64,000 nucleotides of DNA from Adiantum capillus-veneris (lineage: Eukaryota > Streptophyta > Polypodiopsida > Polypodiales > Pteridaceae), in assembly GCA_014529385.2 (NCBI GenBank), contig CM043960.1, positions 38,975,281 through 39,039,280 of the forward strand, given 5' to 3'. Shown piece after piece: positions 1 through 10,518 of this stretch. The position numbers were made by a program, and so were the translations under genes. The notes beneath the pieces are model-generated. The model had not been told where the DNA came from, did not search any database, and worked only from the letters and a program-made list of their open reading frames with translations. The number at the start of each line of letters is the position of its first letter. Within the stretch, counting starts at the first letter, position 1.

Positions 1-28
1 TTTCTTTGCTTGTGTGTGTAGTTGCACT

Positions 29-49
29 CACACACACACACACACACAC
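29..49. repeat. (CA)n microsatellite
   Basis: A short uninterrupted CA run in the leftmost segment. The flanking bases give no gene signal. Confidence 0.9.
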
Positions 50-147
50 TCAGAGGAGCCCGCAGAGGAGCTTGGAATTGGAGCACAAGAGAGCAAGACA
101 GGAGCTTGGGGGGAGCAGAATCAATGGTCAGGCTCGTCAGACGACAA

Positions 148-152
<5 letters not shown>

Positions 153-192
<40 letters not shown>
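153..192. repeat. (AG)n microsatellite
   Basis: A 40-bp AG run. The apparent ORFs across it are only repeat translations in several frames and are not genes. Confidence 0.9.
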
Positions 193-194
<2 letters not shown>

Positions 195-354
195 TTGAGA
201 GATAGACAAAGTTGGCGATCTGTCTTCATCGTAGAGAGTAGACACAGCGTGTTTGTCCACATGCGGAGAGTAAGCCCGTGCATCGCTCGGCATCGGCCCA
301 ATTTTCTTGGTTCTCCTTGGCATCGAAAACTCCCATCTGATGGCAAGATGCGGT

Positions 355-612
355 TTTGACATCAGTTTTTGACACTGATTTGCGGCTCGGCATCAATTTC
401 GACACCAATTTTGACGATTTTCTTGACATTTCTCCTCTATGGCTTTGAGCATCAGTTATTGGCATCAGTTTTCGACACTTATTTGGCGGCTCGGATTTAG
501 CGTTCTTCTCGGCATTTTGCATTGGCTCAGGACCTACTTTGAGCATTGACGGCTCAATAATTAGCCGTTCCAACATCGGTTGTGACACTGATCAGGCGGC
601 TATTCGGCTAGC
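355..612. repeat. Degenerate tandem repeat, about 105 bp, three copies
   Basis: Three diverged copies begin near 360, 463 and 574. Each starts with a catcagtttttgacac-like string and carries a downstream ggcggctcgg-like string. Spacing is about 103 and 111 bp. The surrounding 193-1289 shows no convincing coding sequence, so I see only repeats and anonymous DNA here. Confidence 0.5.
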
Positions 613-1289
613 GTACTTCCAACCGGTGGTGGAAGACGACATCGGTGACGATTTCCTGATGTCGATAGAGTAGGAGACCATAGAGCAAAAGAGGCATTGA
701 CTCTCCTTTAGCCCATTTCAGAGTGGATTTGGCTCTGATGTAGTCTCCACAGTGTTCCAAGTTTGACACTTTCCTAGTTTTTGGCTTCAATGGCACATGC
801 CGACACATACAACTCCAATGGTCCATTCCGGAGTGGTTTTTTCCCTCAAGCGCACTTGGCTCTTGGACGGCATTTCCAATCGACAAGTTTACCGATCAAT
901 GAGGTAGTATGTGCCAGTTTCCCAGCGGTTTTTCTCATAGGTTGCACAATCTTTGTAGTACAGCTTATGCGGCACATGTAGTGCTCATGTACCCACTCTT
1001 GCAGGAGTGAGAATTTGTGTATTCTTGTGTGGCTATAGATAGAGAGTCGCACGTTTTAGAGGTTTTTGCATATTTTTGCAGACAGTTTCTCATGTGGGAC
1101 GCATTTTGAGCTAGTTTGCTCTCTACTTGCATATATGGTTATGTGCTTTATGCTTGGTTGAGGAGTTTGTCCCAGTTTATGCTTGCAGATAGCAGATTGT
1201 GGAGTTGTTTTATGCATATACACGCATCACTTTTGATGTGATTGGTCATGGTTTCACATGATTGCATAGTGGTCGAGTGATCTCCCACT

Positions 1290-1535
1290 TTGTTTCCAGT
1301 TTGGCATGGTTTATGGTTGAGATTGTACTTGAGGTTTTGCTCAGTTTACAGCGGAGACTCTGTCAAATTTCTCCTAGGTTTTCTCCCCTTGGTTTGGTTT
1401 CTTTGCCATCACTTATGGCAGCAGACATGTGTGACTTTGAGACAACGGTCTTGTTCTTGCCGATACTTGCATTGTTGGAATTGTGGTCACACAGGGCACA
1501 TTAGGTGCCATTGTTTCAGGCGTATGAGACAGTAG
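1290..1535 (+). pseudogene. Retroelement gag zinc-knuckle remnant
   Basis: The 81-codon open frame ends in CWNCGHTGHIRCHC (residues 62-75, about 1473-1514). This fits the retroviral-type zinc knuckle C-x2-C-x4-H-x4-C, which binds RNA in gag proteins of LTR elements. Upstream residues are hydrophobic and unlike gag, so only the knuckle is diagnostic. No adjacent protease or RT is visible. A chance match is possible because the supporting sequence is short, but exact spacing with the conserved aromatic and glycine positions favours a real remnant. Confidence 0.4.
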
Positions 1536-2169
1536 CGGAGATCTATGCATGGCGCACATGAGGTTTTGACACATGCTACAGCATTGGCTTCATATGCCAG
1601 TGACAGTGATGTCACATTTGCCTTTAGTGTTCCTCCTGATTACATGTCTTTGAGCAGTGACATTTTTCCAAGAAAAACTAAAAAATCACATCAAAATTGG
1701 TTGATAGAGCAAAAACAACAAAACAGGCATTGTAAAGACAAAATTTGGGGTAGTTCAACTTTTTGGCATCCAAATAAAAAGGGGTGATATTTGGCTTCTA
1801 CAGGGAATAGAAAATCAGCAAAACAAAAATCAAGACAAAATGCTTCCAAACATTGATCGCGATCCATGTACCTATGTTGACAAGTCCTCTCTGAGTCCTT
1901 TTTCTCATACAATTGTAATTGCTTTTCATGATGTAGGGAACTGGGCCCTTGTAATGTCTCTGTCTTATGAACATCTATGGCTCTTTGTAATTTTTTATGA
2001 ATGCCTCTATGGCTCATGTTGAACATGGAGGCTTTGTATACATTGTTTTGATAATTTATTATAACTTTCTCTAGGTGAAAAGGGTATTGCAAAAAAAAAA
2101 AGGGAGCTTCTTTGCACTACACACCATGTAGATAATGAACTTATGTCATTTTAAGCCATTAGGTATATA
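1536..2169. other. Non-coding retroelement tail with a TCGCGA palindrome
   Basis: No coding signal. Positions 1851-1868 carry cattgatcgcgatccatg, a near-perfect palindrome centred on TCGCGA. The same motif recurs four times at 17026-17994, suggesting this stretch is a fragment of the same retroelement tail family. Confidence 0.4.
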
Positions 2170-2281
2170 AGGCACCCCTTAACACACAAAAAAAGAGAGA
2201 AAGGGGTATGGGGGGCACTAGCAATATGCTAGTACCCCCCATACCCCCTCTTTCTCTTTTGTTTGGTGTTAAGGGGGGCCT
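2170..2281. repeat. Foldback (MITE-like) inverted repeat
   Basis: Two arms of about 54 bp pair around the centre at 2224-2226. The left arm includes ggggtatggggggcactagca and the right arm its near-complement, continuing outward through purine-rich stretches to ggcaccccttaaca on the left and tgttaaggggggcc on the right. The arms nearly touch, so a transcript would make a long hairpin. No coding capacity. It could be a MITE or a small-RNA precursor; I cannot identify target duplications. Confidence 0.7.
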
Positions 2282-2493
2282 CATGCACCCCCTTACCAAA
2301 AACAATAGAGGGAGCTTGTGATAAATTTTTTGTTTTTTTATAGCTAATCCTCTTCTTAATATGTTTATAACTCAAGTTTTACACATCCAAATCGTATTTT
2401 TTGCATAGGAGGGATATTAGGATAGCATTGCAAGTTGTAGAGTGCATTTTGGACCGAAAATAGTTAGGTCAAATTTGCCATGTAGATAATAAG

Positions 2494-2747
2494 TGCTATT
2501 TTGGCAAGTGGTGAAAAAAAAAGGATTTGAAACTATGGACATGTATCAACATTCATTGTATATCCATATTATAAGTGTGGTCACATTTGGACTTCATATG
2601 CTTGGTAAATCATCAAGATTGGCACTATTTTGGCAAGTGGTCAAAAGGGGGATTTGAGGCTATGGACATGTATCAACAGTCATTGTATATCCATCTTATA
2701 AGTGTCGTCTTGTTTGAACTTCATATGCTTGGTAAATTGTCAAGATG
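2494..2747. repeat. Tandem direct repeat, about 128 bp, two copies
   Basis: Copy one starts near 2494 and copy two near 2621. Both contain attttggcaagtgg, ctatggacatgtatcaaca, ttgtatatccat and acttcatatgcttggtaaat in the same order. The offset drifts from 129 to 127 bp because of an A-run length change. It lies in non-coding DNA just upstream of the LTR end at 2882. Confidence 0.8.
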
Positions 2748-2882
2748 ATGATGATACATACTCTCCTAGTTTTAGTTTTCTTATAACTCTGGCCGGCATG
2801 TCACCCGCAAAGATGGGCTCCTTTGGTGGTTCTCACTATCATTACAATAACATAGAGAGGCTTGGCAACCAGTGAGCTTACA
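2748..2882 (+). repeat. 3' end of a Gypsy LTR (5' LTR of a plus-strand element)
   Basis: The segment ends in ..TTACA followed three bases later by a primer binding site. Its ggttctcactatcattacaata stretch matches the 3' portion of the minus-strand LTR at 10519-11439, where the same string occurs just inside the LTR end with a few changes. The LTR start is not recognisable, so the left boundary given is arbitrary. Confidence 0.5.
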
Positions 2883-2885
2883 TTT

Positions 2886-2905
2886 TGGTGCCATTGTGGG
2901 GAACA
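2886..2905 (+). other. Primer binding site, tRNA-Asp type (diverged)
   Basis: tggtgccattgtggggaac resembles the complement of the plant tRNA-Asp 3' end (TGGCGCCGTTGCCGGGGA). This primer site is used by several plant Gypsy lineages. It lies directly after the LTR terminus, as expected for minus-strand priming. A better-preserved copy lies on the other strand at 10497-10516. Confidence 0.6.
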
Positions 2906-3073
2906 AGGTGACTTAAACTTGGCAAAACCTCAATACTTAGCTTTTAGAAACTACATGGTTGAGGTGTGTCAACTTCAATTGTGTGGAGGTGTCTTGGGAG
3001 TAGACGTACTTGCGAAAGACCTTTTAGGTTTAGATTAGTTGTCAAAGTCTGAAAGTTGATACTCACTTTATAA

Positions 3074-3111
<38 letters not shown>

Positions 3112-3177
3112 GTGTTTGTGGATACTTTCCACTACTTTCTTGCTGATTTGACTAGGAGTAGGGTAAGTTGATACCAA
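2906..3177 (+). other. Gypsy 5' leader fragment with a G37 run
   Basis: Non-coding leader following the primer site. Its reverse complement matches 10160-10496, including cttaccctactcctag and tatccacaaacactc. A run of 37 G residues occupies 3074-3110 and is absent from the other copy; a run this long may be an assembly artefact or an expanded homopolymer. Open frames here translate as polyproline on the minus strand and are not genes. Confidence 0.6.
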
Positions 3178-5143
3178 GGTGTACAATATTTTTGTATACA
3201 TATTCTATAAGAGGTAGATACTTCTCCCATTGGTTGCACTAGTCTACTTCTGCTACATAGGATTTTAGTAGATCAAGCACAATGGAGTTTAAAATTTCAC
3301 TTTTCCCACCCCTTTGAGGATGATAGGTCAAAGATAAATTGAGCTTTGTTCCAAGATTCTTGAAGAGTTCCTTTTAAAAATTACTGGTCATCCTGCGATC
3401 TCTATCAAAAATAATAATCATTGGAAAATTGTGATACTTAAATATTTTAGAGATAAATATTTGTTCCATATGTGGAGACTTAATAGTATTTTTGAGAGGT
3501 ATATAATGAGCTTTCTTGCTAAACCTCTCTACTATTGTCCATATTCTTGTATTTGCATGGATAGACTTTGGTAAGCCAAAGATAAAATCCATAGCGACAC
3601 TCTTTGATGAAGAATCAAGAATTGGGAGTGGCTGAGGAAAACCAAGTTGCTTCCCATGATCATATTTGATCTTTTGTCAAGCAATGCATTGAGTCACATA
3701 TTCTTGTATGTCCTTTGTCATTGTAGGCCAAAAGAAATATGTCTCAATTGCATTCATTGTTACATGAATCCCTATATGCCTAGTATGTGGTGGAGCATGT
3801 GATTCATATATAACCTTATCTTTTAGACTTGAACACATAGCCAAGAGCCATAGAGAAGATATCCATCTTGAACCATGTAAGATTCTTGTGTCTCCTCTAG
3901 TGCCATGGCAGACATAATATCTCAAAAATTTGGTTTAGTGGCATACTCATCTACCATAGAGGCTAGATCATTGTGAGAGGCTATTGACACAGCATGGCAT
4001 TGAGGTCTATGTGAGAGTGCATCTACTACTTGACTGTGCATGCCAAAAATGTGAGCAATGTGAAAATGAAATTACAATAAGTAACTTTTCCACCTCATTT
4101 GTTTGTCAAAAAGCTTGGCTTGTGTCATGCTTGAGACTTCGGTGATTCATTTGAATGATGAAGGGTGTCTGAGGCAAGTAGTGCTTCCATGTATTCGAGG
4201 CAAGTAAGATAGCTAGAAGCTCGTTTTCGAAGATACCAAGAATAATGTCATTAGTGTGCAATCGACAAATCTCATATGCTATGGCATGCCCTTCTTGAAG
4301 AAGTAATGCTCCAAGGCAATCACCACTAGCATCACAATGGACCTCAAATGGCTTTGAGGGGTCTGCTAGAAATACGATAGGTTGAGATATGAGTCTCTCT
4401 TTAAGTTTAGTGAAAGCTTTTCTCTCCTTTTCAGTCCATACATACTTGATGTCTTCTTAGTCAAGTCATGTAATGGTATTGCTATGACTGATAATTTTGC
4501 AATGAATCTTCTATAATATGAGCACATTCCAATAAACTTCATAGCCCATGTAGATTCCTTGATTCAAGCCATTCATTAAACACCTCAAGCTTTTGTTAAT
4601 CCATACAAATACCATCCTTTATGATGATATGGCCTAAATATTGAATCTCTTCAAAGAATAATGCACTATTTTTGTGATTAATGAATAGTTTATTCTCTTG
4701 CAATGCTTGAAACCCTACTTGAGATGCTCTTTGTTTTCTTCTAAGTACTGTAGACTATGACATCATCAAAGAATAATCTTGTATAAGACCTATGTGCATG
4801 AATATTCTTTCCATCATTCATTTTAATGTGGTTGGAGCATTTATCAACCCAAAAGGCATGACAAGATATTCATACAAGGAACCCCCATTATATAAGAATT
4901 GCTTCATAATAGCAACTCCACATGTTTTCCAAGTCTTCAAAGCCTCTCCCTTGGAGCGAAGGCTTTCCCACCATTGATATGTTGATTTCTAGAGATGCAT
5001 GGCAACATGTCGGAATTTGGATGACTTAAAAAAAAATCATCCCTAAAGGCCACATAAAATTACTGGATTAAGTCTAGAACTTTTTCCATATTGGCAAAAG
5101 TTCCATCAAAGAAGAGGAAGGCTATGCTTTTATCTCCTTCCTT
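3178..5143 (-). pseudogene. Gypsy gag-pol remnant: gag fragment, RT, RNase H, integrase
   Basis: Read on the minus strand from 5143. A gag-like stretch (FDGTFANMEKVLDLIQ, then KAFAPRERL, 5143-4930) runs straight into RT (YEYLVMPFGLINAPTT near 4880; RLFFDDVIVYS near 4760). Next come the RT thumb (CSYYRRFIAKLSVI), RNase H (FEVHCDASGDCLGALLLQEG near 4330), the integrase zinc domain (3925-3677) and the integrase core (DFIFGLPKS near 3590, DRDRRMTSNF near 3380, SEILNSIVLDLL), ending near 3178 at EYVYKNIVHLG. Stops and frameshifts break every domain. The protease and fingers part of RT is missing, so gag is fused to RT by an internal deletion. The 3' end abuts the plus-strand leader. Confidence 0.8.
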
Positions 5144-5249
5144 GAACTTTGTTGAGCAAGATGACCTTTTTTAGGCTACATGAGAGCATCAATGGTTTCA
5201 CTGCTTGTGTGCTTTGGGAGAATTTCTGTTTGAATAGGAGGAACTCCTC

Positions 5250-6661
5250 CATCTATATGAGCTTGAAAATGACAAAGAGCCAGGGATTGCGCCCAGTACC
5301 ATTCCCACTGGTACCTGATTTTTCCTCTCGAGGTACACTAGTCATCTCTATCTTGGTTGATTCAGCATTTGTAAATGCAACTAGAGATAGATCCTTACCC
5401 TTCTTGAAATAATGGATTTGAATGCCAAAGTTGTTCCACAGATGGCCATACGCTTTACAGTATGTGCACTGTGGGCATTCATTGGAGACATGATGCTTGG
5501 ATTTGCATTTGGAGCACCAGGTTTTCATCTTACTTACTGGTTGTCTGGTTTGGCTGATTTTAGCAATCTACATGGCCATTTTATCAAGTTTCTTGGACCA
5601 AGACCCTTTCTTAGCCTTGTCCTTGCTCTTTTTGTTAGAACTGCTATCAGAGCTGCTGGAAGTCTCACAAAAATTGGAATTCTCAATAGTAGAGTTGCTA
5701 CTGCTAGACCTCCGCTTCTTATGGCTTCTGCTTGCTACTCGAGCTTTAGAGCTGACTGCACCATGTCATTGAACTTCTTTGTGGGTGCAGGGACCTCTTG
5801 CTCTCTCAGATTCTTGCTACGGAACCCATTCAAAAACCATGCACGCTGTCTTTTTTCTGAAGGTGGTTCCTACAACTGCCTGGTTATCTCCTTGAGCTTT
5901 TCCACATAGCTTCTTACAGACAATTTCCCTTGTCTGATCTTGTCCAGCTCATAGAGAATGTCTTCATCTCCTCTGTTTTCTGAGTATTCAAGCTTGAAAG
6001 CCTTGATCAATTTGTTGTAAGACCTGAGCTAGCAAGTTGGATAATGGTAATACCATTTCCTTGCCGTATCCTTCAGTGTTTGAGGAAAGTATTCTCCCCA
6101 ATCATCTTCATAAATATTCTTCAATTCAGCATGTTGCTCAAAGGCTTGAATATGGACATCAAGGTCATCTTTTTTCCCAGCTTTGAACACTGGAAAAGAG
6201 ATCTTTAATGAAGCAAAGTAATCATGCCTATCTGAATCATCTCTGGTTCCTTTGGACGTGGTTGCACGACTGCATCTGGATGACTTTTTGTAATGATCAA
6301 TGTCCGCATCCCAATGTCCTTCTTCTTCAGTCTCAATCTTAGTCTCTTTCCTGCCCTCCATGCTTGTGTTGTGATGACTGCCTTTGCTACCCTTGGCCTC
6401 AGCTGCCTTGTGTGTGGATCAAGAACCCGAAGTCTTGGTTTTGCATTCCTCACGCTCAGCCCTTTTCCTCCTTGAGTGACTGGAATGCTGAGAGTCTCTT
6501 GCCTCTTCAACATTACTCTGATCCTCCTGAGCCTCAGTCTCACTCTCGGGGTTCTTCTTAGTATCAAACTCTCCTAACACTTTTGGAATAGGGTCGACTT
6601 GTGTGAAATCAGTGCCCAATCGAGTTGACAATTTTTTACTACGACTGACTTTGGGCGGCAT
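5250..6661 (-). pseudogene. Gypsy gag pseudogene with two zinc knuckles
   Basis: Starts at ATG 6661 (MPPKVSRSKKLSTRLG), passes through a charged linker, then a retrotransposon capsid-like stretch: FPVFKAGKKDDLDVHIQAFE near 6180 and DTARKWYYHYP near 6060. It continues with GKLSVRSYVEKLKEITRQL near 5900 and NGFRSKNLREQEVPAP near 5820. Two CCHC knuckles follow: CSKCKSKHHVSNEC near 5515 is complete, and CTYCKAYGHLWNNFG has lost its last cysteine. Frames change several times, so it is dead. It is upstream of and in the same orientation as the pol remnant to its left, but that remnant carries its own gag piece. The two are probably different elements placed side by side. Confidence 0.75.
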
Positions 6662-6679
6662 GTTTACAACTAAGAATTC

Positions 6680-7235
6680 TAACTGGGAGACAGAGCTTGC
6701 TGGCCTAAGAGCAATCAGCTCTAGCCACCGTGATCACCAAAATGGAATGGGAGTTGGTCTCTTCAGACAGCTATTCTAGCGTTAGAGTTCAGAGCTGCTA
6801 ATTGTCTAGGTAGTTCAATTAGTGAGGACTGAAACAGAGTACTAGACTGAAATAGAGAATTGAACTGAAATGATGTACTAAAATGAAAGACACAACTGGA
6901 AGATGGGAAATGGTATTTGTAGATTCAGATTAATAGCTCAAGGATAATCATTACAGTGTGCAATAGGCTTAAGCTCAGATGAAGTCTGAGGATTGATTAC
7001 AAAACTGATTACAGAGGTGAATCTAGAAACTAAGATTTCGTAAGACAAAAAGCCAAAGGCTAAAAAGCCCGGTTACAGTGTAGTGGGTCCTATTTATAGC
7101 TCTCAGAGTTACTACAATAACTGTGCGGTAATTATTACCAGTGTAGATGTTCCCGCTTCCCACTGGTCGGCCTTCTAAGGAGAAGTTCTCGCCTGCTGGG
7201 ACTATCCTCGCCTTCTACAAGCTAAAATTCCAACA
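6680..7235 (-). repeat. Probable 5' LTR and leader of the minus-strand gag element
   Basis: On the minus strand the block begins TGTTGGAATTTTAGC at 7235, a canonical TG LTR start. It contains a TATA-like gctataaatagg (7090-7100) and runs to the gag start at 6661. It lies exactly between the gag ORF and unrelated plus-strand integrase sequence. I cannot define the LTR 3' end or find its partner LTR in the window. Confidence 0.5.
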
Positions 7236-7264
7236 AGAATGAACACGATGGGAGCAAGAGTATT

Positions 7265-7760
7265 TATTAAGTTGGGGAATTTCCTTTGTTGGTCCTATAT
7301 AACAACCTACTTACAAGACTCACGCACAATATAGTATTGTAGTGAGGGACTATATGACCAAGTGGAATGAAGAAAAAGCCAAACAATGATGCACAAACTA
7401 TGTTTTCATTCATATATGAATGTATATGCATGAGATATGGACTTCCTATTGATCTCGTGAGTGATAGAGGGACAAACTTCCTCAAGGAGGTGATAGAAAA
7501 TTTGTTGAATGAATTTATGGTCATCCATAATAATTATGCACCCTATCATCCTCAAGTGAATGGCCAAGCAAAGCACACAAAAAAAATCCTTTAGCTCTGT
7601 GCTTACAAATATTGTGAGCTCTAGACGTACTGATTGGGAGATGAATCTCCATTCAACTCTTTGGGCTTACCAGGTTTCTTATAAAACATCTCCAAATGCC
7701 ACTCCATTTAATATGGTCTACGGACTTGATCCAACATAACTCGAAATTTATCTTGCGATC
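7265..7760 (+). pseudogene. Gypsy integrase core fragment
   Basis: Residues read WGISFVGPI near 7274 (first catalytic aspartate position replaced: WGxD to WGIS) and YMTKWNEEKAK. They continue with YECICMRYGLPIDLVSDRGTNFL (split here; second aspartate in VSDRGT, about 7450), APYHPQVNGQAKHTKK and, after a frameshift, RRTDWEMNLHSTLWAYQ and NATPFNMVYGLDPT. The order is that of an rve integrase core. The normal catalytic glutamate in GQAEST is replaced (GQAKHT). No RT lies upstream because the minus-strand gag block has been inserted or rearranged there. Confidence 0.75.
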
Positions 7761-8808
7761 GGTCAATCAACATTCAAATATGCCTATTGAGAGGTGAATG
7801 AAAAATGTCAAAAACTAAAAATAATACAGTTGGAATTGGTCTTGGGAGATCGTGCTTCCGCTTGAGATTCAAGAAAATGAGAGGGGGGTGAACATAAAAT
7901 TTTGTTCAAACTTGGCAATATTTTTTGCTTAAGAGATGGCATAAAGTGATTTTTCTTTTAATAAATATTTTTCCCATACTGATTAAGACAATAATTTCAT
8001 ATTATGCCTTAGTAATTTATGCCTTAGCTATTTATGCCAAAAGATGTCATAAAAAACTACCAACTTTATGGGTCACAATTCATTTACTGCATGTTTTGAA
8101 TACGAAAATTTTATTGTATGCACTAAAGATTGAGTCTTTTTGGAAAGGTTTTTGACCTTTGGTGATGCTGAATCAATTGACCAACCAAGGGACTAAAAAA
8201 TGCAATTCATCTTATGCTCTCTCTTTCTTTTACTATGTGTGACATTGCAGTGTGTGCCCTCATTGAGAAAAAAAAAAGACCTTATTTCACTAAAAAATTT
8301 CTTATGTACTTGGCTTGAATGAAATTCTCTTTGCATTGCATGAAAAATTATTTTTATGCATGTGGGATTCACTTTTTAGAGAAACCATTGATCGGTGCAT
8401 TGATGCTTGGTTGATGCATTGCGTTAAAATTCGGACTTGGCATTGTGTTGAATGAAAATATGGTTACATAACACTAATAAGTGAGCTTTATCTCAAAGGG
8501 TTATTGGCAAGGTTGGGATTCCATTGCACATGGACGAAGTCGTCATTGAAACATCTTGCAATATTTAGCTATAGAGACATTCCATTTGATTTCATTAAAG
8601 CTGTATAATTCCTAGCTCAGTAACTTGACCTAAAAATACCAATTTTTGCACTTGAGCTAGTGATTAATCAACTTTTGACTTGATATGAGAGACTTCAAAA
8701 TTAGAATTTTGCTTATTTAGCAAAACATTTTATGTCATTCTTACTATATAAGCATACATTCGCTATCTGAGAGCACCATGTGTGTAACCAAATGCACTTT
8801 TTTCCATA
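7761..8808. other. Anonymous retroelement 3' spacer
   Basis: Follows the integrase fragment. It is AT-rich without coding signal. A purine-rich atgagaggggggtg lies at 7877-7890 and could be a decayed polypurine tract, but no LTR start can be confirmed after it. Confidence 0.35.
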
Positions 8809-9170
8809 GGGTCTTTCTTCCTTTGGCAGTTTTGGGTATGTGAGACCCTAGAATTCAGTTTTCAATAAAGCTTTTGTGCGTTTTGGGACCAATTTTTTGA
8901 GCTTCTGTTTCCATTAGCGCTTGCTTCAAGTAGCTTGGCCTCAATAAAACAAATCAAGGGGCCTCTACACAAAGGTGAATGATATGCTCAAGGATGCTCC
9001 AAAGAGAACAAATAGGTGAAATTCTTCCATGACATTGCTCTTTTGTTTATCTCTACATTCCTTATACTTGAATCAAGTGTATTTGCTTCTAGCTATGCAT
9101 GGTTCCTTTTATTTCCAAAGCTAGGCATACACTAAAGTTTCAACACTGGGCTTTATGAAAATTAAACTCA
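8809..9170 (+). repeat. Conserved Gypsy 3' tail block
   Basis: Homologous to the reverse complement of 25300-25640. Shared strings include cctctacacaaaggtgaatgatatgctcaaggatg (with changes) and aaagctaggca followed by aaagtttcaacac. In the element at 23639-47783 this block precedes the polypurine tract and 3' LTR, so here it marks the 3' tail of the plus-strand element. Non-coding. Confidence 0.65.
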
Positions 9171-9239
9171 TTCACCAAAATTGATTTGTGGGGTCTACTT
9201 GATGTGCTTGACCTTGTGGTATACTAAAATCATCAAGTT

Positions 9240-9860
9240 TTGGAGCAGATGTACATAATCGCGATTATTTACTCCAGCTATATTTTTGTAAATTTTTGTC
9301 CCAACTTTGACACGGATCTGTTAAGCACCTTAAGTTAAGGTCATTAGCCAATTTTCATCAAGTTTGGACAAAATTTGGTCAAATGGTCATCAATTATCTG
9401 TTCGAAGACTAACTTTGCAATTCTAGTCACAATTTTCAATCCAGTGATTCAAATCTTACCAAATTTGGTTTGTGGGCTTATTACAACATGGTAAAGCTAG
9501 TGGTATGCCAACTTGGTCAAAAAAGTTCAAAAACAGGACAGATGTAAATAATCGGGATTATTTACATTTGACAAAATTTTGCAAGTTTTTGGTCAACTGA
9601 GCATGTGCACATGTTTATCACATCAATATAAGCCTATGGATCAACTTTCAACAAGTTTGGATAAATTTTTACCCAATTTATAAGCAAGATTCAAAAAGTC
9701 AGTACAACTTTATTTTTTACCCAATTTTTTGTCAGTTTAGTGATCCAAATCTTTTGGGCCTTTACAAAAGTTGTTTGTACACATGCAATGAGTCAATGGT
9801 ATGAACCTTAGCCAATTTAGAGCAAAAAGTTAATAATCGCGATTATTAACTTGAGGCTTG
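9240..9860. repeat. Diverged tandem repeat (about 287 bp) with AATCGCGATT palindromes
   Basis: Three units begin near 9240, 9528 and 9815. Each begins with an a-rich lead and a palindrome: ataatcgcgattat (9255-9268), aaataatcgggattattt (about 9546-9563), and a perfect 24-bp palindrome at 9828-9851 with core aataatcgcgattatt. Units also share an aagtttggacaaaatttgg-like string and a gtgattcaaatctt-like string. No coding signal; 9861-10159 continues as anonymous AT-rich DNA. Confidence 0.65.
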
Positions 9861-10159
9861 AAATGAGCACTTTTTTGCAATTTTCTGAAAGACAGTCTTT
9901 TAATGATGTTTTTAAGCCTGTAAATCAAGTCAAAACTTAATTTGGCCTAAAATGTCACGAAAAAGTCAATTTATTGAAATTTTTACCTCGAAGTGTCTTT
10001 GAGCTTACCCACTGGTTCGGACAACTCTTAGGCTTACTGTCCACTCGGATTGAGTGAATTCGAGTCTTTTCAAGCTATTTCTAGCCGTAGACCTGAAATT
10101 CTGCAACTTGACATAACAACTCATACTTGATTCTTTCAGAGAGAGCAATGTTTTGAAAT

Positions 10160-10496
10160 CCACCTTGGATCCTACTTACCCTACTCCTAGTTTTTCATGC
10201 AATGGGGTTGTGAAAAGTGTCCACAAACACTCGTTTTCTTGTGTTTTTCAGAGTCTTGATCTTAAGACTTGCCTCATCTACCAATCATTCTCCAAATCCT
10301 AATCTAAATCTACAATCCTACATTCCTAAAGGCACTCAGCAAGTACAATTACTTCCAAGCTACCTCTACACAACAAAAGACGACAATCTTAAGCTATGCG
10401 GGTTCTAAAAGAGAGTTTTGAACTCTAGGCGAACCTAGAGGAAGTTAAAGAACAATTACACAAGACGCTCGTGTTTTTTCTAGTTTAGGTCTCTTC
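10160..10496 (-). other. Gypsy 5' leader (minus strand)
   Basis: Non-coding leader between primer site and the lost gag. It matches 2906-3177 in reverse complement and lacks the G run seen there. The short plus-strand frame 10217-10408 is a shadow across it. Confidence 0.6.
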
Positions 10497-10516
10497 GATC
10501 CCCGACAATGGCGCCA
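10497..10516 (-). other. Primer binding site, tRNA-Asp type
   Basis: On the minus strand TGGCGCCATTGTCGGGGATC matches the plant tRNA-Asp 3' complement at 18 of 20 positions. It lies two bases from the LTR end ..CCCACA at 10519, the standard arrangement. Confidence 0.85.
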
Positions 10517-10518
10517 AA

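Noticed and set aside
2944-3201. Minus-strand ORF with a polyproline run
   Set aside because: It is the reverse of a Gypsy leader; the prolines come from the G37 run, and the homologous leader at 10160-10496 shows it is non-coding.
6724-6739. Possible primer site TGGTGATCACGGTGGC before the minus-strand gag
   Set aside because: Does not match a tRNA 3' end that I can name.
10217-10408. Possible small plus-strand gene
   Set aside because: Aligns with the antisense of the 2906-3177 leader and lies between primer site and gag; retroelement leader, not a gene.
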